Shown here: positions 34,413 through 45,031 of the stretch, piece by piece
Position numbering within the stretch: the first letter of the stretch is position 1
Layout: each line of letters begins with the position of its first letter
Assembly: GCA_025174535.1 (NCBI GenBank)
Contig: JALBUN010000009.1
Span: 248,001-312,000, forward strand
Source: Cantharellus purpuraceus
Lineage: Eukaryota; Basidiomycota; Agaricomycetes; Cantharellales; Hydnaceae
Reading direction: 5' to 3'
Length of the DNA stretch: 64,000 bases
The notes under the pieces: model-generated
What the model was told of the DNA's origin: nothing
What the model saw: the letters and a program-made list of their open reading frames with translations, nothing else
Databases searched by the model: none
Position numbers and translations under genes: made by a program

Positions 34413-35881
34413 TACTTTGAGTGCAATCGAATACTGTTACACAACTGTAAGCAACCCTTGAACTGGACAATCAACAGTTACTGAGATATAGAGGATGACA
34501 CTGTATGTCACTCTAGTCACACTGATGTGCAGATGATGGGGTAGAAAATGGTTATTTATTCAGAGGCAGAATGGGCTCCTTTTATATTGTATTTACAGGA
34601 GCTGACTAATACTACTGGAAACTTCTACCTATTAATAGATGGAAACTACTGGAAGCTAGTGGAATATGTGAGAAGGGGGTGGAAGTTTCCTAGCCAATGA
34701 GCTGCTTGGATTTGCTCTGACTCATGGCATGAGTCATGGATGGAGTCATAGTGTGACTCAGAGCAGGAGTCATAGTATGAGTAATCACAGGAGTCATTGC
34801 ATGAGTCACCCTTACTCAAATAACTCAGTCAATACTTCGTTTCCTGGGCTGATTAGCACAGCTATGGGTAGGCACAGCTTCTATTGAACTCTCCACTGAA
34901 AATGGAGTCAGGAGGTGCAGTGGTTGTAAAGATATTGAGCATTTACTGGCAGTGGTGACCAGATTGAGTTGGAGATTGAAATGAGTCATGTGATCGAAAA
35001 TGAGTCAGTTGTCCAGGTGACTCCGGCTGACTTTGGGGCTGCTGACATCTGCGAAGGTTTGTGGGTCCATGTGGGTCCCAAAACTTCACCCAGCAGAACA
35101 ATAAGTTTGTAGACTCATTTATGCATGGAAAATTCCTGAAAAAAATATGAAAAAATAGAGAATATTTGAATGGCCCTGAATCAAGAGAAAGCAGCAGATA
35201 TATGCTGATATTTTAAGGCCATGAAGCGAAATTGTACAGTTTCGGGACTTTAAACAAGATCTTTTAAGGGAAAACCAGTTCCCATACAAAGGGTGTCCAC
35301 CCTGTTTTCTGCACTGGTTTGGACAGCCATGGATAGCCACATGTCAGGTGATGATCTGCATGGAAAATAGTGCCCTGAGAGGCTGTGGTTGTCAAGTTAG
35401 AGATTATTTATTGATCAGAGACATCTGAGCTTGAATTCAGGCTGAATGCCTGGTCCAAAGGGGGAGAGCCGGCTGTGTGAAGGTTTGTGGGCACCTATGG
35501 GTCCACAACTGTAGCACAGCAGAAATAAATCATTCTGGGCCAAGTTCTGCATGGAATATTCCCAGAAAAATATGGAAAAATAGAGAATATTTGATATTTA
35601 GGAATGGAAAAGCAAAGAATAGCACATTGGTGCTGCATAAATGGAATTTGATAGGGAAAAGGTGGTTCCCATACACCGAGTCTGACGGGGATGGATGTCT
35701 GGGTTCCTATGGTGATGCTGATGCATCAATCGGAACCAGAGACAGATGGGCAGAATCGGTGGTGACAATCGGACAGGTAGATGGAGATGTGGCGGTTTCC
35801 AAATGGAGTATAGATTTCATATGCATGGGGATCTGAGTGGATCGGACAGGGATCTGGTCATTAATGAATATAGTCATAACA
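34413..35881. repeat. Retroelement-derived DNA with internal repeats
   Basis: No gene. A direct repeat pair sits at about 35055-35175 and 35478-35600 (GAAGGTTTGTGGG..., CAGCAGAA..., AAAAATAGAGAATATTTGA). 34718-35007 is dense in TGASTCA sites. It probably represents the remaining LTR or flank of the element behind copies A-C. Confidence 0.55.
34718..35007. promoter_or_regulatory. Cluster of six TGASTCA (GCN4/AP-1-type) sites
   Basis: Exact TGACTCA or TGAGTCA cores occur at 34718, 34730, 34754, 34802, 34982 and 35001, with several one-off variants between them. Known bZIP factors (Gcn4/CpcA, AP-1) bind this palindrome. Whether this cluster acts in transcription is inference. Confidence 0.5.
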
Positions 35882-36245
35882 CTAGACTACTTCACACATT
35901 GCTGTTACCCACTTCAGAGTGCCACTGGTTGGACAGTTGGATTCATCCACCTACTTCCTTTAGCCTCTAAGTGCATTCCCCTCTTTTTGGAATATCTGGA
36001 CCCCTAAGTGTCCATGAACTCTAGACTCTGGAAGTCTTATTCATTCCCTACTGCTAAGAAATGTATTACCTTCCTGCGTATTGTCTGCATTGACCATTAC
36101 AACAGATTGTAACCAAAGTACAAACATTAAATTGTTTCTGGAGTTGTGCTGCAGCAGGGTTTGATATTCTTCTCAGCTGTTCATTCATGGAATTGTGGTG
36201 ATTTAGAGTTTGCCCTAACACCATAATTTTGTGGGTTCCAAAACA
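35882..36245 (-). repeat. LTR copy C, truncated, inverted
   Basis: Minus-strand copy beginning at the complement of 36233-36245 (TGTTTTGGAACCC). It matches copy A from position 529 back to about 168, then is lost. It faces copy B. Confidence 0.78.
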
Positions 36246-36356
36246 CTCCCAGGCAACCATCACAGCCATCAGTCTACTGTGTTGGCAGGCCAAGGTTGCC
36301 ATGACCTCCCAGCAATCCTCAACACACAATACTATCTCTGACTAAGCATTACACTA

Positions 36357-36863
36357 GAGAGTATTTGTTACCAATAATTATTGGCTCCAGCATATGCTGG
36401 GCAGAATAATAGTTACTAGTACACCGTGGGAACTTAATAGTAAAGAATGCATCCACTCCTACCCACAACACACTGCATCTCACCTCACATGGCTGCCATC
36501 CAGCCTGAGCCATTCTATGGCTCCTCTACCCCTTCTACCACCCCCCTTCCTCCATTATTGTCACTGGCTGACCCAACTTTTCATTTGGACCCCATGAAAT
36601 CAGCACATCTTCCCCCGGCTCACCTCTCTCTCTCCGCTTCGATTACCACAGCCAGCCTCCCTGCCATTGAAAAACTTTCGCACACCACGTGAAGAGTTTT
36701 CCACATGCGACCTCAATCAACTACTCAGCACAGTGATTGAGGTCTGTCACGCTCCTGTCATGTGTAGAGCACCTGTGAGAATTATTAATGACCTTAGCGC
36801 TTGTATTATTAGTTTATAAAAATTTATTAGCCGCCCCAGTAATTATCGGTAACAAATACTTTC
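36357..36863. mobile_element. Mariner-like MITE, copy 1
   Basis: Inverted ends GAGAGTATTTGTTACC and the complement of GGTAACAAATACTTTC, flanked by TA on both sides (36355-36356, 36864-36865). The inner left arm carries the palindromes CCAATAATTATTGG and CCAGCATATGCTGG. It is 507 bp with no transposase. The second copy is at 44024-44541. TA targets and short TIRs suit the Tc1/mariner/pogo superfamily. Confidence 0.82.
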
Positions 36864-36865
36864 TA

Positions 36866-37471
36866 CTGAGACAAGGGTTGGACCATATAAGTAGATAGGA
36901 TAGATACATGTACGGTAGAAAATACTTCTTGGACCTCAATACGACTTGGTAGTTGACTGGTCCGCTTATTACTTTTAAGTCCATTCGAAGTCCGAACTCG
37001 TACTTCTTACAAGGTTACAGGTTACAAGGGGTCCGCGGCTTGACCCGACCGTGCCAGCCGCAAACGCGTTTACAGCAAAACCAGGGAGGATCAGATTTAT
37101 GTGTGCAGTGTGAAGTCGGACGGCAAGCTAGGCTACAGCCCCCCCCCACAAGTGCTGGGTTAATGCCAATCGTGCAAACCAATCCCTGGGTGTGTATGTA
37201 TCTAGTTTGCACGGCACATGTTAGGGTTAGTGGGTTCGTGGACGGCGTCCATGGACCGATCCACGAACCGGGTGCGAATCGCCGGGTCTTCCTGGGTGAA
37301 CAGGCATCGGATTTCCGACCATCAACATGCAGTCAACTACAATATACAAATCATTTTAACGCATGATGGCTGAATGGATCACGGTAATGTATTTACCGAC
37401 ATGAAGATCCAGAAATGAGACACTATATAGAGCCCAGAGCACTTACGTGAACCTCGTTCAAGGAATCCAAG
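36866..37471. other. Intergenic with one nested palindrome
   Basis: Carboxylesterase upstream region. GGTTCGTGG (37233-37241) pairs with CCACGAACC (37261-37269), enclosing the perfect palindrome GTCCATGGAC (37247-37256). No gene is supported. Confidence 0.45.
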
Positions 37472-39586
37472 ATGAAGCCCACTTTCACGCTCGGTGTTCT
37501 GAGTAAACTCATTATTTCTGCGTCTTGCTCTGTCTCACTGAAGAATGCTCCTATCATCAAAACATCATCTGGCGCCCTAAGGGGCGTAGAACAAGATGGA
37601 GGTGAGAAGATTCTTATTACGATGGCGTGGTATACATCGCTGATATCCACAAGTCATCTCATTCAAGGGGATTGTATGGCCATCGCCATCTATGGATGCG
37701 TTGCATACTTAGCATTTGCTTTTCTTGTTAAGCCATTTGGCCAGCCACCCGTGGGAGCTCTTCGCTGGGAGCCTCCGAAGCCATTCTTTTCGCAAGAAAC
37801 CCACGATGCCACTGCATTAGGCCCCTCTTGTTTCCAGCAATTCGCATTTGCTACCCAGAACGCCGCTGAGTCTTTATTCAATACTCCGCCTCCACCTGGT
37901 GAGAGTGAGGATTGCCTTTTTCTGTAAGTAATGGGGTCTTGCACGAAGAAGTGGAATTGGTATAATTCACAGGAACGTGTGGGCACCGGCTCAGACTCAA
38001 GGTAAAACAAAACCCGTCGTCGTCTGGTGTAAGCTCTCAGCCCACATCCATCCTGCAAGTTTACTGATGCGATTCGTCATAGTCTATGGTGGATCTCTTG
38101 CATTTGGCACAGCATCAATACCCTTGTACGATGGGGTAACAACTTCATCAATTTCAAGTCACCTGTCAAGTCTCACTGTTGGTCATCTAGACAAGCTTCG
38201 CAAAGAACCAAGACATTGTGATCGTGACTACAAACTACCGTACTAATGCATTTGGCTTCCCTGGTGGCGATGAGCTATTCCCTCACCAGGAAAATCTCGG
38301 TTACATGGATCAGGATCTTGCGTTACATTGGGTCCAGGACAACATCGCCGTCTTTGGCGGTGACCCGAAGAAGGTCACCATCATGGCATGTCTTTTTCCT
38401 GACCCGATGAATACCTCTTTTTCAACACTGTGTGTATAGGGAGAAAGCGCCGGTGCTGAATCTGTCGCACAATTGCTACAAAGACACGCCAAAAATACAC
38501 CATTCCGCGCTGCCATCATGCAGTCTGGGACAGCCACATCCATGTCTACGATCCCCAAATTCACGTCGTTTGATGTCATGGCTAAAGCTGTCAACTGCTC
38601 TCAGTCACCGGGTACAGAAAGACTCGCCTGTCTGAAGGCTGTGCCAGGGGATGCGATTCGTGCATGGGCAAACGGACCCCAAGGCCTCGCCTTTGAGCCA
38701 ACGGTCGACAAGTACGTATACACGATATGAGTTTTTAACCGAATGTGCCTCTGAGAAACAGGTATTGTAGTGTTACGTTATTCGCTAACCCCATCCAGCG
38801 CATCAGAGAGAAGCAAACGGCCCGTGTTCCCATTCTCAATGGTGCAAATCAGGATGACGGCACTCTGTTCACAGTGAGACAGACATCCTTACTTGATTTC
38901 CTGAACGGAATGTTCGGCTCCCTTGTTTCTGTTGATCAAGTCCGATCTGCATATCCCGCACTCAACGACACAGAGATCATTCCTACAGTGTTCCGTGATG
39001 TTGATTCTCTTTGGTGTGCAACAAGTATCTATCTTTAAAGAAGAATTCATGCGTGCTAAAACCGGTTCTAGCCCAGCCCAGCTCACTACAAGCGCATATG
39101 TCGAGTCTGGAGAGAAGAATGTTTTCCGCTACATGTATGGTGAGCGATGTTGAGTCTTTGATGTTATAACACACAAATTATATCCATAAAAGGTGCGGTC
39201 TTCAGGGATCTTCAACTATTCCCTGGGGCGGGGGCATGGCATTCATCAGAGAGTTAGTCGTTTGCCTCTTCCCTTCATCCACCGCTAAGTCGAACCACAT
39301 TCCCCTAGTCGGGGAGATCTTTGGCACATTCAATGCAACCACAGCAACTCCTGCACAAAAAACGCTGTCTCGCACCATGCAGACTGTATGGTCAAACTTC
39401 ATAAAGGACCCCACTTCCCCTCCTGCGCCCAATTGGCAGAGATTCATCCCAGGAAACAGTACTGATACCCTTGCCAAGCTAGCGTATCAGGGGAATGTTG
39501 ATCTGGGAAATGTCGTGCAGCCTGTTCTGGCCGGTCTTGATGATGCCCCATGCAATATGATTTGGAATGCCTTCCTTGAGTTTTAA
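37472..39586 (+). CDS. Type-B carboxylesterase/lipase, secreted
   Basis: An alpha/beta-hydrolase that splits carboxylic esters. The start at 37472 gives a signal-peptide-like N terminus (MKPTFTLGVLSKLIISASCSV). Family landmarks: PFGQPPVGALRW near 37730-37770; EDCLFLNVWAPA across an intron near 37925-37972; the oxyanion block FYGGSLAFG; NYRTNAFGFPG near 38230-38260; and the nucleophile elbow GESAGAES restored across an intron at 38386-38439 with a GC donor. NQDDGTLF near 38845-38870 has Asp where the family acid is usually Glu. GAWHSSEL near 39230-39255 supplies the catalytic His. The stop is at 39584-39586. About eight introns; no frame lesion. It may act on plant cell-wall or lipid esters. 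Confidence 0.87.
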
Positions 39587-40624
39587 TTATTCGATATTGA
39601 CTTCATCACAGTCCAGTGTAATGCAGGATGCGTGTACTGTAGCTTTGCATATCCCCAGAAGAATACTTTCAACTCGCCAGAGCTCTGAATGCAGGTCCAT
39701 TCTCCGCAGCGGTCACTGGAATATACAAGCTGGAAGCGAAGATGATTTCTCTTGAACTTGTGTTCGCAAGACTGTGCACCCCCAGACAGTTCCATACTAT
39801 GAGATATTCAATCCTAGTACTGTCAATTCCTCAAAGCAGGCATCCCAGAAGCTAGACAATAAACTCCTTTGTGGTGCTACACTGTCTGGTTATTGTTCAG
39901 TTTCACATTACTACCAGCAAGGGACTCGAATTATTGTGCGCCGACTGTAGACTTTAGACCAGTCTGTCAATATGGAATCATGTGTTATTATTGAGGTGAC
40001 GGGAAACTAGGTGTGGCAACACATATCAGTCTTGAAGGAAGATGCCTAGGCACCCCCCTGAGATTGAAGGACAGTTTGCGCAGTAATTATCTTGGATGTT
40101 GCTGATTACGATCTGCATGCATCGCTGCGCATCATCTGCACTGAGGTACAATTACTAAGCCTAGGCAATTATTACGTTTTGCCTCCTTCCCACTCGTCGA
40201 ACCTCATAGGGCATCTGTCCCAAGGAGTCTAGATTTCAAATGTGCCAACACCTATTTTCCTGCATTGTCACTGTAACCCCCGGTCGATTACAATAACACC
40301 ACGGCATTCGGATCCGTCATGTTGGCTAGCGCGTAGAGTGTACGGAATTTCTTGACTTTTAAGCTTGCAACTCGACTGATGCGCATGAGCACTACGTTAA
40401 GCTCTAGTATACACGAGCATTCTCGCTCGACAATACAGAAATGACAGAAGTTGTTCCTCTGCTTTTCTTCCTTTGGCTGCGCATTGCGAATAGAGAACTT
40501 ATCCCGGCTCCAATAAAGCCTGTGTACAAACTAGATTGTTGCACCAGGTTAACAGGAAGTAATTGAAACGCGAAGGGCAAAGGAAGGGATTACAGTTGTA
40601 TATACAGCATGCACCGTTTACTCT
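39587..40624. other. Intergenic plus repeat-block linker
   Basis: 39587-40050 shows nothing recognisable. 40050-40600 is related to the DNA that follows zinc-finger genes (21600-21930, 26150-26330, 51180-51490), although no zinc-finger copy precedes it here. Confidence 0.55.
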
Positions 40625-41895
40625 TCTGCACCCTCACAAGCCATACCCATTGCAGGGTATGTCATACAGCCCGTGCACCGCGTCCAGTGCATAGTATTCG
40701 CAAAGAGGGAGAGGGGTGCTCAACGTTTGTGCTTGGTCGGCGTCGAACGAATCAACACATTCGTGAGTCTTCACTGACGTATAGAAAGTGAAAGGAGTCA
40801 GTAGGCTTTGCTCCCACACGCTCTTGGCGCCGTGTGCCCATCCCCGGCAGTGTGGACCTTGCTCACCGTACTCGGACAAATGTAGAGAACAAATTTGAAA
40901 ACCAATACCAATGACCGACCCACTTCCAATCATAACATCAGTACAGCTGCACAGTGCCCCCGATACATACTCTTTTCTCTGTTGCCCTACTCCTCACGCA
41001 AGAACAACTCGGCGCGGCCGATAAGATTAGTCGCCTGATCGTGGTGAGACTGCGGGGCGTAATCGCGAAGTCCCGTAACGCGCTCTTTGAAGCTCTCTGT
41101 CTTGTTTCATCTGCATCTGCATCTGGTCACGTAACGCTGTTCCCTGTGCTCATTCCCAAATCTGTACCCGCGGCCGAACCTGTGCTGATCTTAGCGTCTG
41201 TCATTCCTAGTTATGCCCGCATCCTGAATATCCTGTACAATACCCTGCATATTTCATTCACGCCAACCACAAACAACAGCCACCACGCCTTCCTTCACTT
41301 TTTCCATAGTTATGCCCGCATCCCGAATATCCTGTACAATACCCTGCATATTTCATTCACGCCAACCACAAACAACAGCCACCACGCCTTCCTTCCTTTT
41401 TCCATAGTTATGCCCGCATCCTGAACATCCTGTACAATACCCTGCATATTTCATTCACGCCAACCACAAACAACAGCCACCACGCCTTCCTTCACTTTTT
41501 CCATTACCTCCTTCTCTCCCGGTAGCAACCCCGTCACCTCATCTCCCTCACGCTCATTCCCAGGCGTAAACGTCATTCGGGGAACATATGGTCTATGCAG
41601 TTGTGTTCGAAACGGAGGAAGTCGTCGGAGGCACTGCAGACGTCGGAGAGGTGCTTGAGAATTATAAGGGGCAAGGGAGATGAGTTGCTGTGAATGGTGA
41701 ATAAGAAAAGTGAGGGGTGATGCACTGATGGATGGCGGCGTATGTTGACCGACTGGTTGCTGTTTCGGGGGGAGAGTGGACAGGCAGCTTTAGGCTTGCA
41801 TGTGACACATTAAGCTTATCTGCATTTTTGTTCTTAATCATTAATTGAGCCTGGCAACAGCATACATGGGACAAGACCTACTCAATCTAACTGTA
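40625..41895 (-). pseudogene. HAM1-like N-terminal fragment (copy 3)
   Basis: Minus-strand match to 54030-55310 of the intact gene and a closer match to 26340-27345. Recognisable parts include the NALSEYGEEGV... equivalent near 40850 and the MVKEKNADEL...-type N-terminal region near 41820-41850. Frames are broken, and a triple 99-bp repeat has expanded in it. The C-terminal half is missing; the block starts abruptly at CACAAGCCATACCC, as at 26335. Confidence 0.75.
41208..41503. repeat. Three tandem copies of a 99-bp unit
   Basis: Units start with TAGTTATGCCCGCATCC at 41208, 41307 and 41405 and differ at only a few bases. The third period is 98 bp because the second unit lost a base. They lie inside the HAM1-like pseudogene. 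The 26.8-27.0-kb sister has a single related copy. Confidence 0.88.
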
Positions 41896-42044
41896 ACCAG
41901 GCATCATGCACATATCCTACCTAATAGGGGTGGTTTTGAGTAGTATTAAGAATGTATATATTCGTAGCGAGAAAGAAGCCGAAACAGTTCAAAATTTCAG
42001 ACACACTCGTTCAGGACGAGTCGTTTTCAGCTTCACAATGTTAG

Positions 42045-43595
42045 TTAGCCGGGAACACGAACACAAGCCGAGGACAACTTACAGTTATTTTTATGAAATC
42101 CTATGTGAATTGACTTGCTGTAATATTCAGCAAGCTGCATGCACAGCTCCCTGTCAATACTAGAGACAGCTGTCAGTTTCAGACATGTCACCAAACCTGG
42201 TGCCGGTTCATCTAAATCAGACACCACTCGTCTCTCCACAAAGTCAACAAGTGGACCACGACAGATGTGAGACAGTACGAGCTCAACCCTTGTGAGCTGA
42301 GGACATACAGACCTGAAGTCACAGTCAGGAGGAGATAGCGCGATGAGCAGCTCATCGGCTGATGTAGACAGATCCTCGAAAATAAGTGTTTCGAGATTCT
42401 CTAAAAGGGGCATCACGGCACAGAAATTTCTCATAGATAGTGTCGTGTGACGTAAAGCCAGAGAGCGTAACCGGACTGTCCCATCTCCGCAAATGGCAGA
42501 CAGGACCGTGTCGACATCCTCCACACTGCCGTGGGGTGCTAAGGGTGATAGATCAAGATGTTCAAGTAAGGGTACATGGAGGCATGCGAGGAAACGTGTG
42601 ACCGAGTAACCCCGATATAATTCAACCTTGAGAGATCTGAGATATTGCAACACCACTCTCGGAAGCTCGTCGTGAATTCCTTTTCCTCTCCATGTCAAAG
42701 AGATGAGATTGGGCAGAGCATGAAAAAGCTTGCGGTGCCTGGTCAGATCATTGCGTTCAGGGGTAAAGTGAAGGTGATGCACATTCTGCATGGGTTTGAC
42801 AATAGTGATCGCTTCGTCACAGCGGCTGAGAGTAAGTGTATGAAGTTTAGGGCACTGAATACCACCCAAGCCACAGTCGACGGAAGTCTCCTTGAGCAGA
42901 GTGAGGATCTGCATCATGGGGGCATCGGTTGATACACCGGGAGGAAATAAGGCCGATATCTCCCAACTTGCGTTAATAATGGCAATCAGATAACGGATCC
43001 GCCAGATCTGTCTATGAAGTATTGCAAGAATGGCTTGTGTTTTCACCTGCATCTGGTCGCCGTACCAATCATGTTTGGGCTGCACCTTGTGGAACCAATG
43101 CTTGGGATAAAGATATACGTCCAATGGGAGCGACTTTGACTTCTTTATCCATTGAGAAACAATGCTTCGAGCGGGAAGACGATGGTCCAGAGCGAGCGTC
43201 ACCCAAGCACGGGGCTCACTATTTAAAATAGTGTTCCACACCCGACAAACAAGTCCAATTTTGGCACGAACCTGTTGCGGATGCATCCCTGCTTCAATCA
43301 GGTGCTGCATAGCTTCTGGGTCTTCGGGTGTCAATGACGGAATACATAGCACAAAGATCTCCGCCATGAGTTCGACAGGGACTTTCCGAATTGGAGCAAG
43401 GGTAAGGTCACCGATTGTGTTGGCCTGGGCAAAGATGCTGCCACGTGCCAAAGAAGTATCAACACCGTCAAATCCTTGTCTGATCTCCTCCCGGAGTGCC
43501 ATATGGTGTTCTCGCATTGCGTTGATCTTCACGTCGTCGGATGCATGAGTCGTTGCAAGAATCGGGACATCCTCTTCGACTGCATCTTCGGACAT
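42045..43595 (-). CDS. F-box-like/LRR protein
   Basis: A single open frame of 516 codons. Residues about 65-130 contain LAPIRKVPVELMAEIFVLC followed by GLVCRVWN, the F-box-like arrangement common in large Agaricomycete families. The rest has LRR-like segments (CPKLHTLTLSRC, LPNLISLTW, VPLLEHLDLS, LLENLETLIFEDLS). Such proteins usually recruit targets to SCF ubiquitin ligases; the target is unknown. There are no introns and no lesion, and a decayed sister lies at 27497-28966. The neighbours on the right are its 5' flank and a mariner-like MITE at 44024. Confidence 0.82.
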   Translation of the reverse strand: MSEDAVEEDVPILATTHASDDVKINAMREHHMALREEIRQGFDGVDTSLARGSIFAQANTIGDLTLAPIRKVPVELMAEIFVLCIPSLTPEDPEAMQHLIEAGMHPQQVRAKIGLVCRVWNTILNSEPRAWVTLALDHRLPARSIVSQWIKKSKSLPLDVYLYPKHWFHKVQPKHDWYGDQMQVKTQAILAILHRQIWRIRYLIAIINASWEISALFPPGVSTDAPMMQILTLLKETSVDCGLGGIQCPKLHTLTLSRCDEAITIVKPMQNVHHLHFTPERNDLTRHRKLFHALPNLISLTWRGKGIHDELPRVVLQYLRSLKVELYRGYSVTRFLACLHVPLLEHLDLSPLAPHGSVEDVDTVLSAICGDGTVRLRSLALRHTTLSMRNFCAVMPLLENLETLIFEDLSTSADELLIALSPPDCDFRSVCPQLTRVELVLSHICRGPLVDFVERRVVSDLDEPAPGLVTCLKLTAVSSIDRELCMQLAEYYSKSIHIGFHKNNCKLSSACVRVPG

Positions 43596-44023
43596 GGTTG
43601 CCAGTTACAGAACAAAAGAGTTAAACAGTGAGAACCTAGGGAGATTAGCCAGCAATGAGATGTTGTGGTCACCATGGAGGGTGAAGGAACTGACCTAATA
43701 CAGTATGCAGACAACAGCGAGGGCTATAGCAGTTCCTCGGGAGACCTTGATATCTTGTGAGACTACAAGACACTTCAGCTTTGGGATGCACAGCAGTCCA
43801 CAGTTTTGCAGTTGTGGATTTTCTTTTGGATATGCTGCCAGACGGGTACCAATACCAGCTAGCCAACCTAACCAGATAATAGTCACAGTAAGAAGGTCGA
43901 ACTCTGTTGACGACGCGTCAGCACTTTGCCAGCTCCACAACGGTCCATAAGTTTTCAGTCGGTTGCGGCGGCATTACTCTCTTTTGGACATATCGCCGAG
44001 GAATTAATGCGAATGAGTCACTA
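43596..44023. other. F-box gene upstream region
   Basis: Matches 28967-29237 with insertions. Presumed promoter, but no clear TATA was seen. Confidence 0.4.
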
Positions 44024-44541
44024 GAGAGTATTTGTTACCAATAATTATTGGCTCCGGCGTATGCCGGACAGAATAATACTAGTAGACCGTGGGAAGTTAA
44101 TAGTAAAGAACGCGTCCACTCCTACCCACAACACACCGCGTCTCACCTCACATGGCTGCCATCCCGCCTGAGCTGTTCTACGGTCCTCTACCCCTTCTAC
44201 CATACCCCCTCCATTGTTGTCACTGGCTGACCTGACTTTTCATTTGGACCCCTCAAACTCAGCACACCTCCCCCGGCTCACCTCTCACCCTCGGCACACC
44301 TTCCCCCAGCCGGCTCACCTCTCTCTCACCGCCTTACCACAGTCAGCCTTCCTTCCGTTCAAAAACCTTCACGCAAGCCACGTGAAGAGTTATCAACTGC
44401 TTAGCGTAGTGCCAATTGACGTCTATGTCATGTTCCCGTCACGTGTAGTCCTTTGTGAATTATTAGTGACCTTGGCGCTTGTATTATTAGTTTATAAAAA
44501 TTCATTAGCCGTCCTAATAAATATTGGTAACAAATACTCTC
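44024..44541. mobile_element. Mariner-like MITE, copy 2
   Basis: 518 bp. TIRs GAGAGTATTTGTTACC and complement of GGTAACAAATACTCTC, with TA at 44022-44023 and 44542-44543. Internally similar to 36357-36863 throughout, for example around the CTCACATGGCTGCCATCC block. Confidence 0.85.
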
Positions 44542-45031
44542 TACTTGCATTTGAACCCTCCGAATCACCGAGATAAGGTCAAGTTTTCGGAACAAAATTG
44601 AATCATGTCTCCAACAATAGGTTTTCTCCCCATCAGTGCAAGAATTTCAAGCTCAGACTTTACATCTCGACTGATGTACTACGTTGAGCTCTGAACGAGC
44701 ATTCTTCTTGCAGCTTCCCAGATAGTCAAATCCCCTATGCGCCATGCAATGAAAGAGGCTTCCTTCGTTCCCTTCGCCGCCACAGCCTTTCCCATTGAAG
44801 TGCTTGGGGTTTGCCTTTCCATTCATACGTCACACCTTTGTACGGTGTGCTGACACCCATCATCCTAGCCCAATCAGCGACGGTAGACAGCTTGGAAAAG
44901 TCGCACAGTGTCAAGAAATAATATGAGTCGTACACGAAGGCATGTGATCACAAACAGATACGAAAGCGACGGCAAAACGCTGGGTAACGGCATCAACCAG
45001 AAAGTAGGTTGTACGCCACTCGATCATTATA
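44542..45031. other. Repeat-block linker with a coding-like remnant
   Basis: 44640-44800 matches zinc-finger downstream linkers at 21800-22030 and 51400-51600. On the minus strand 44735-44935 reads like the end of a protein (SYYFLTLCDFSKLSTVADW, then YKGVTYEWKGKPQALQW). Weak equivalents occur at 21976-22050 and 51520-51620. I do not recognise the family; it may be the tail of a further gene lost from the duplicated module. Confidence 0.45.

Noticed and set aside
37255..37290. Possible tRNA because of a GGTGCGAATC stretch near the T-arm pattern
   Set aside because: No matching A box, anticodon arm or acceptor stem could be found around it.
41208..41503. Possible CRISPR-like array
   Set aside because: Units are contiguous 99-bp tandem copies without unique spacers, in a eukaryotic genome.
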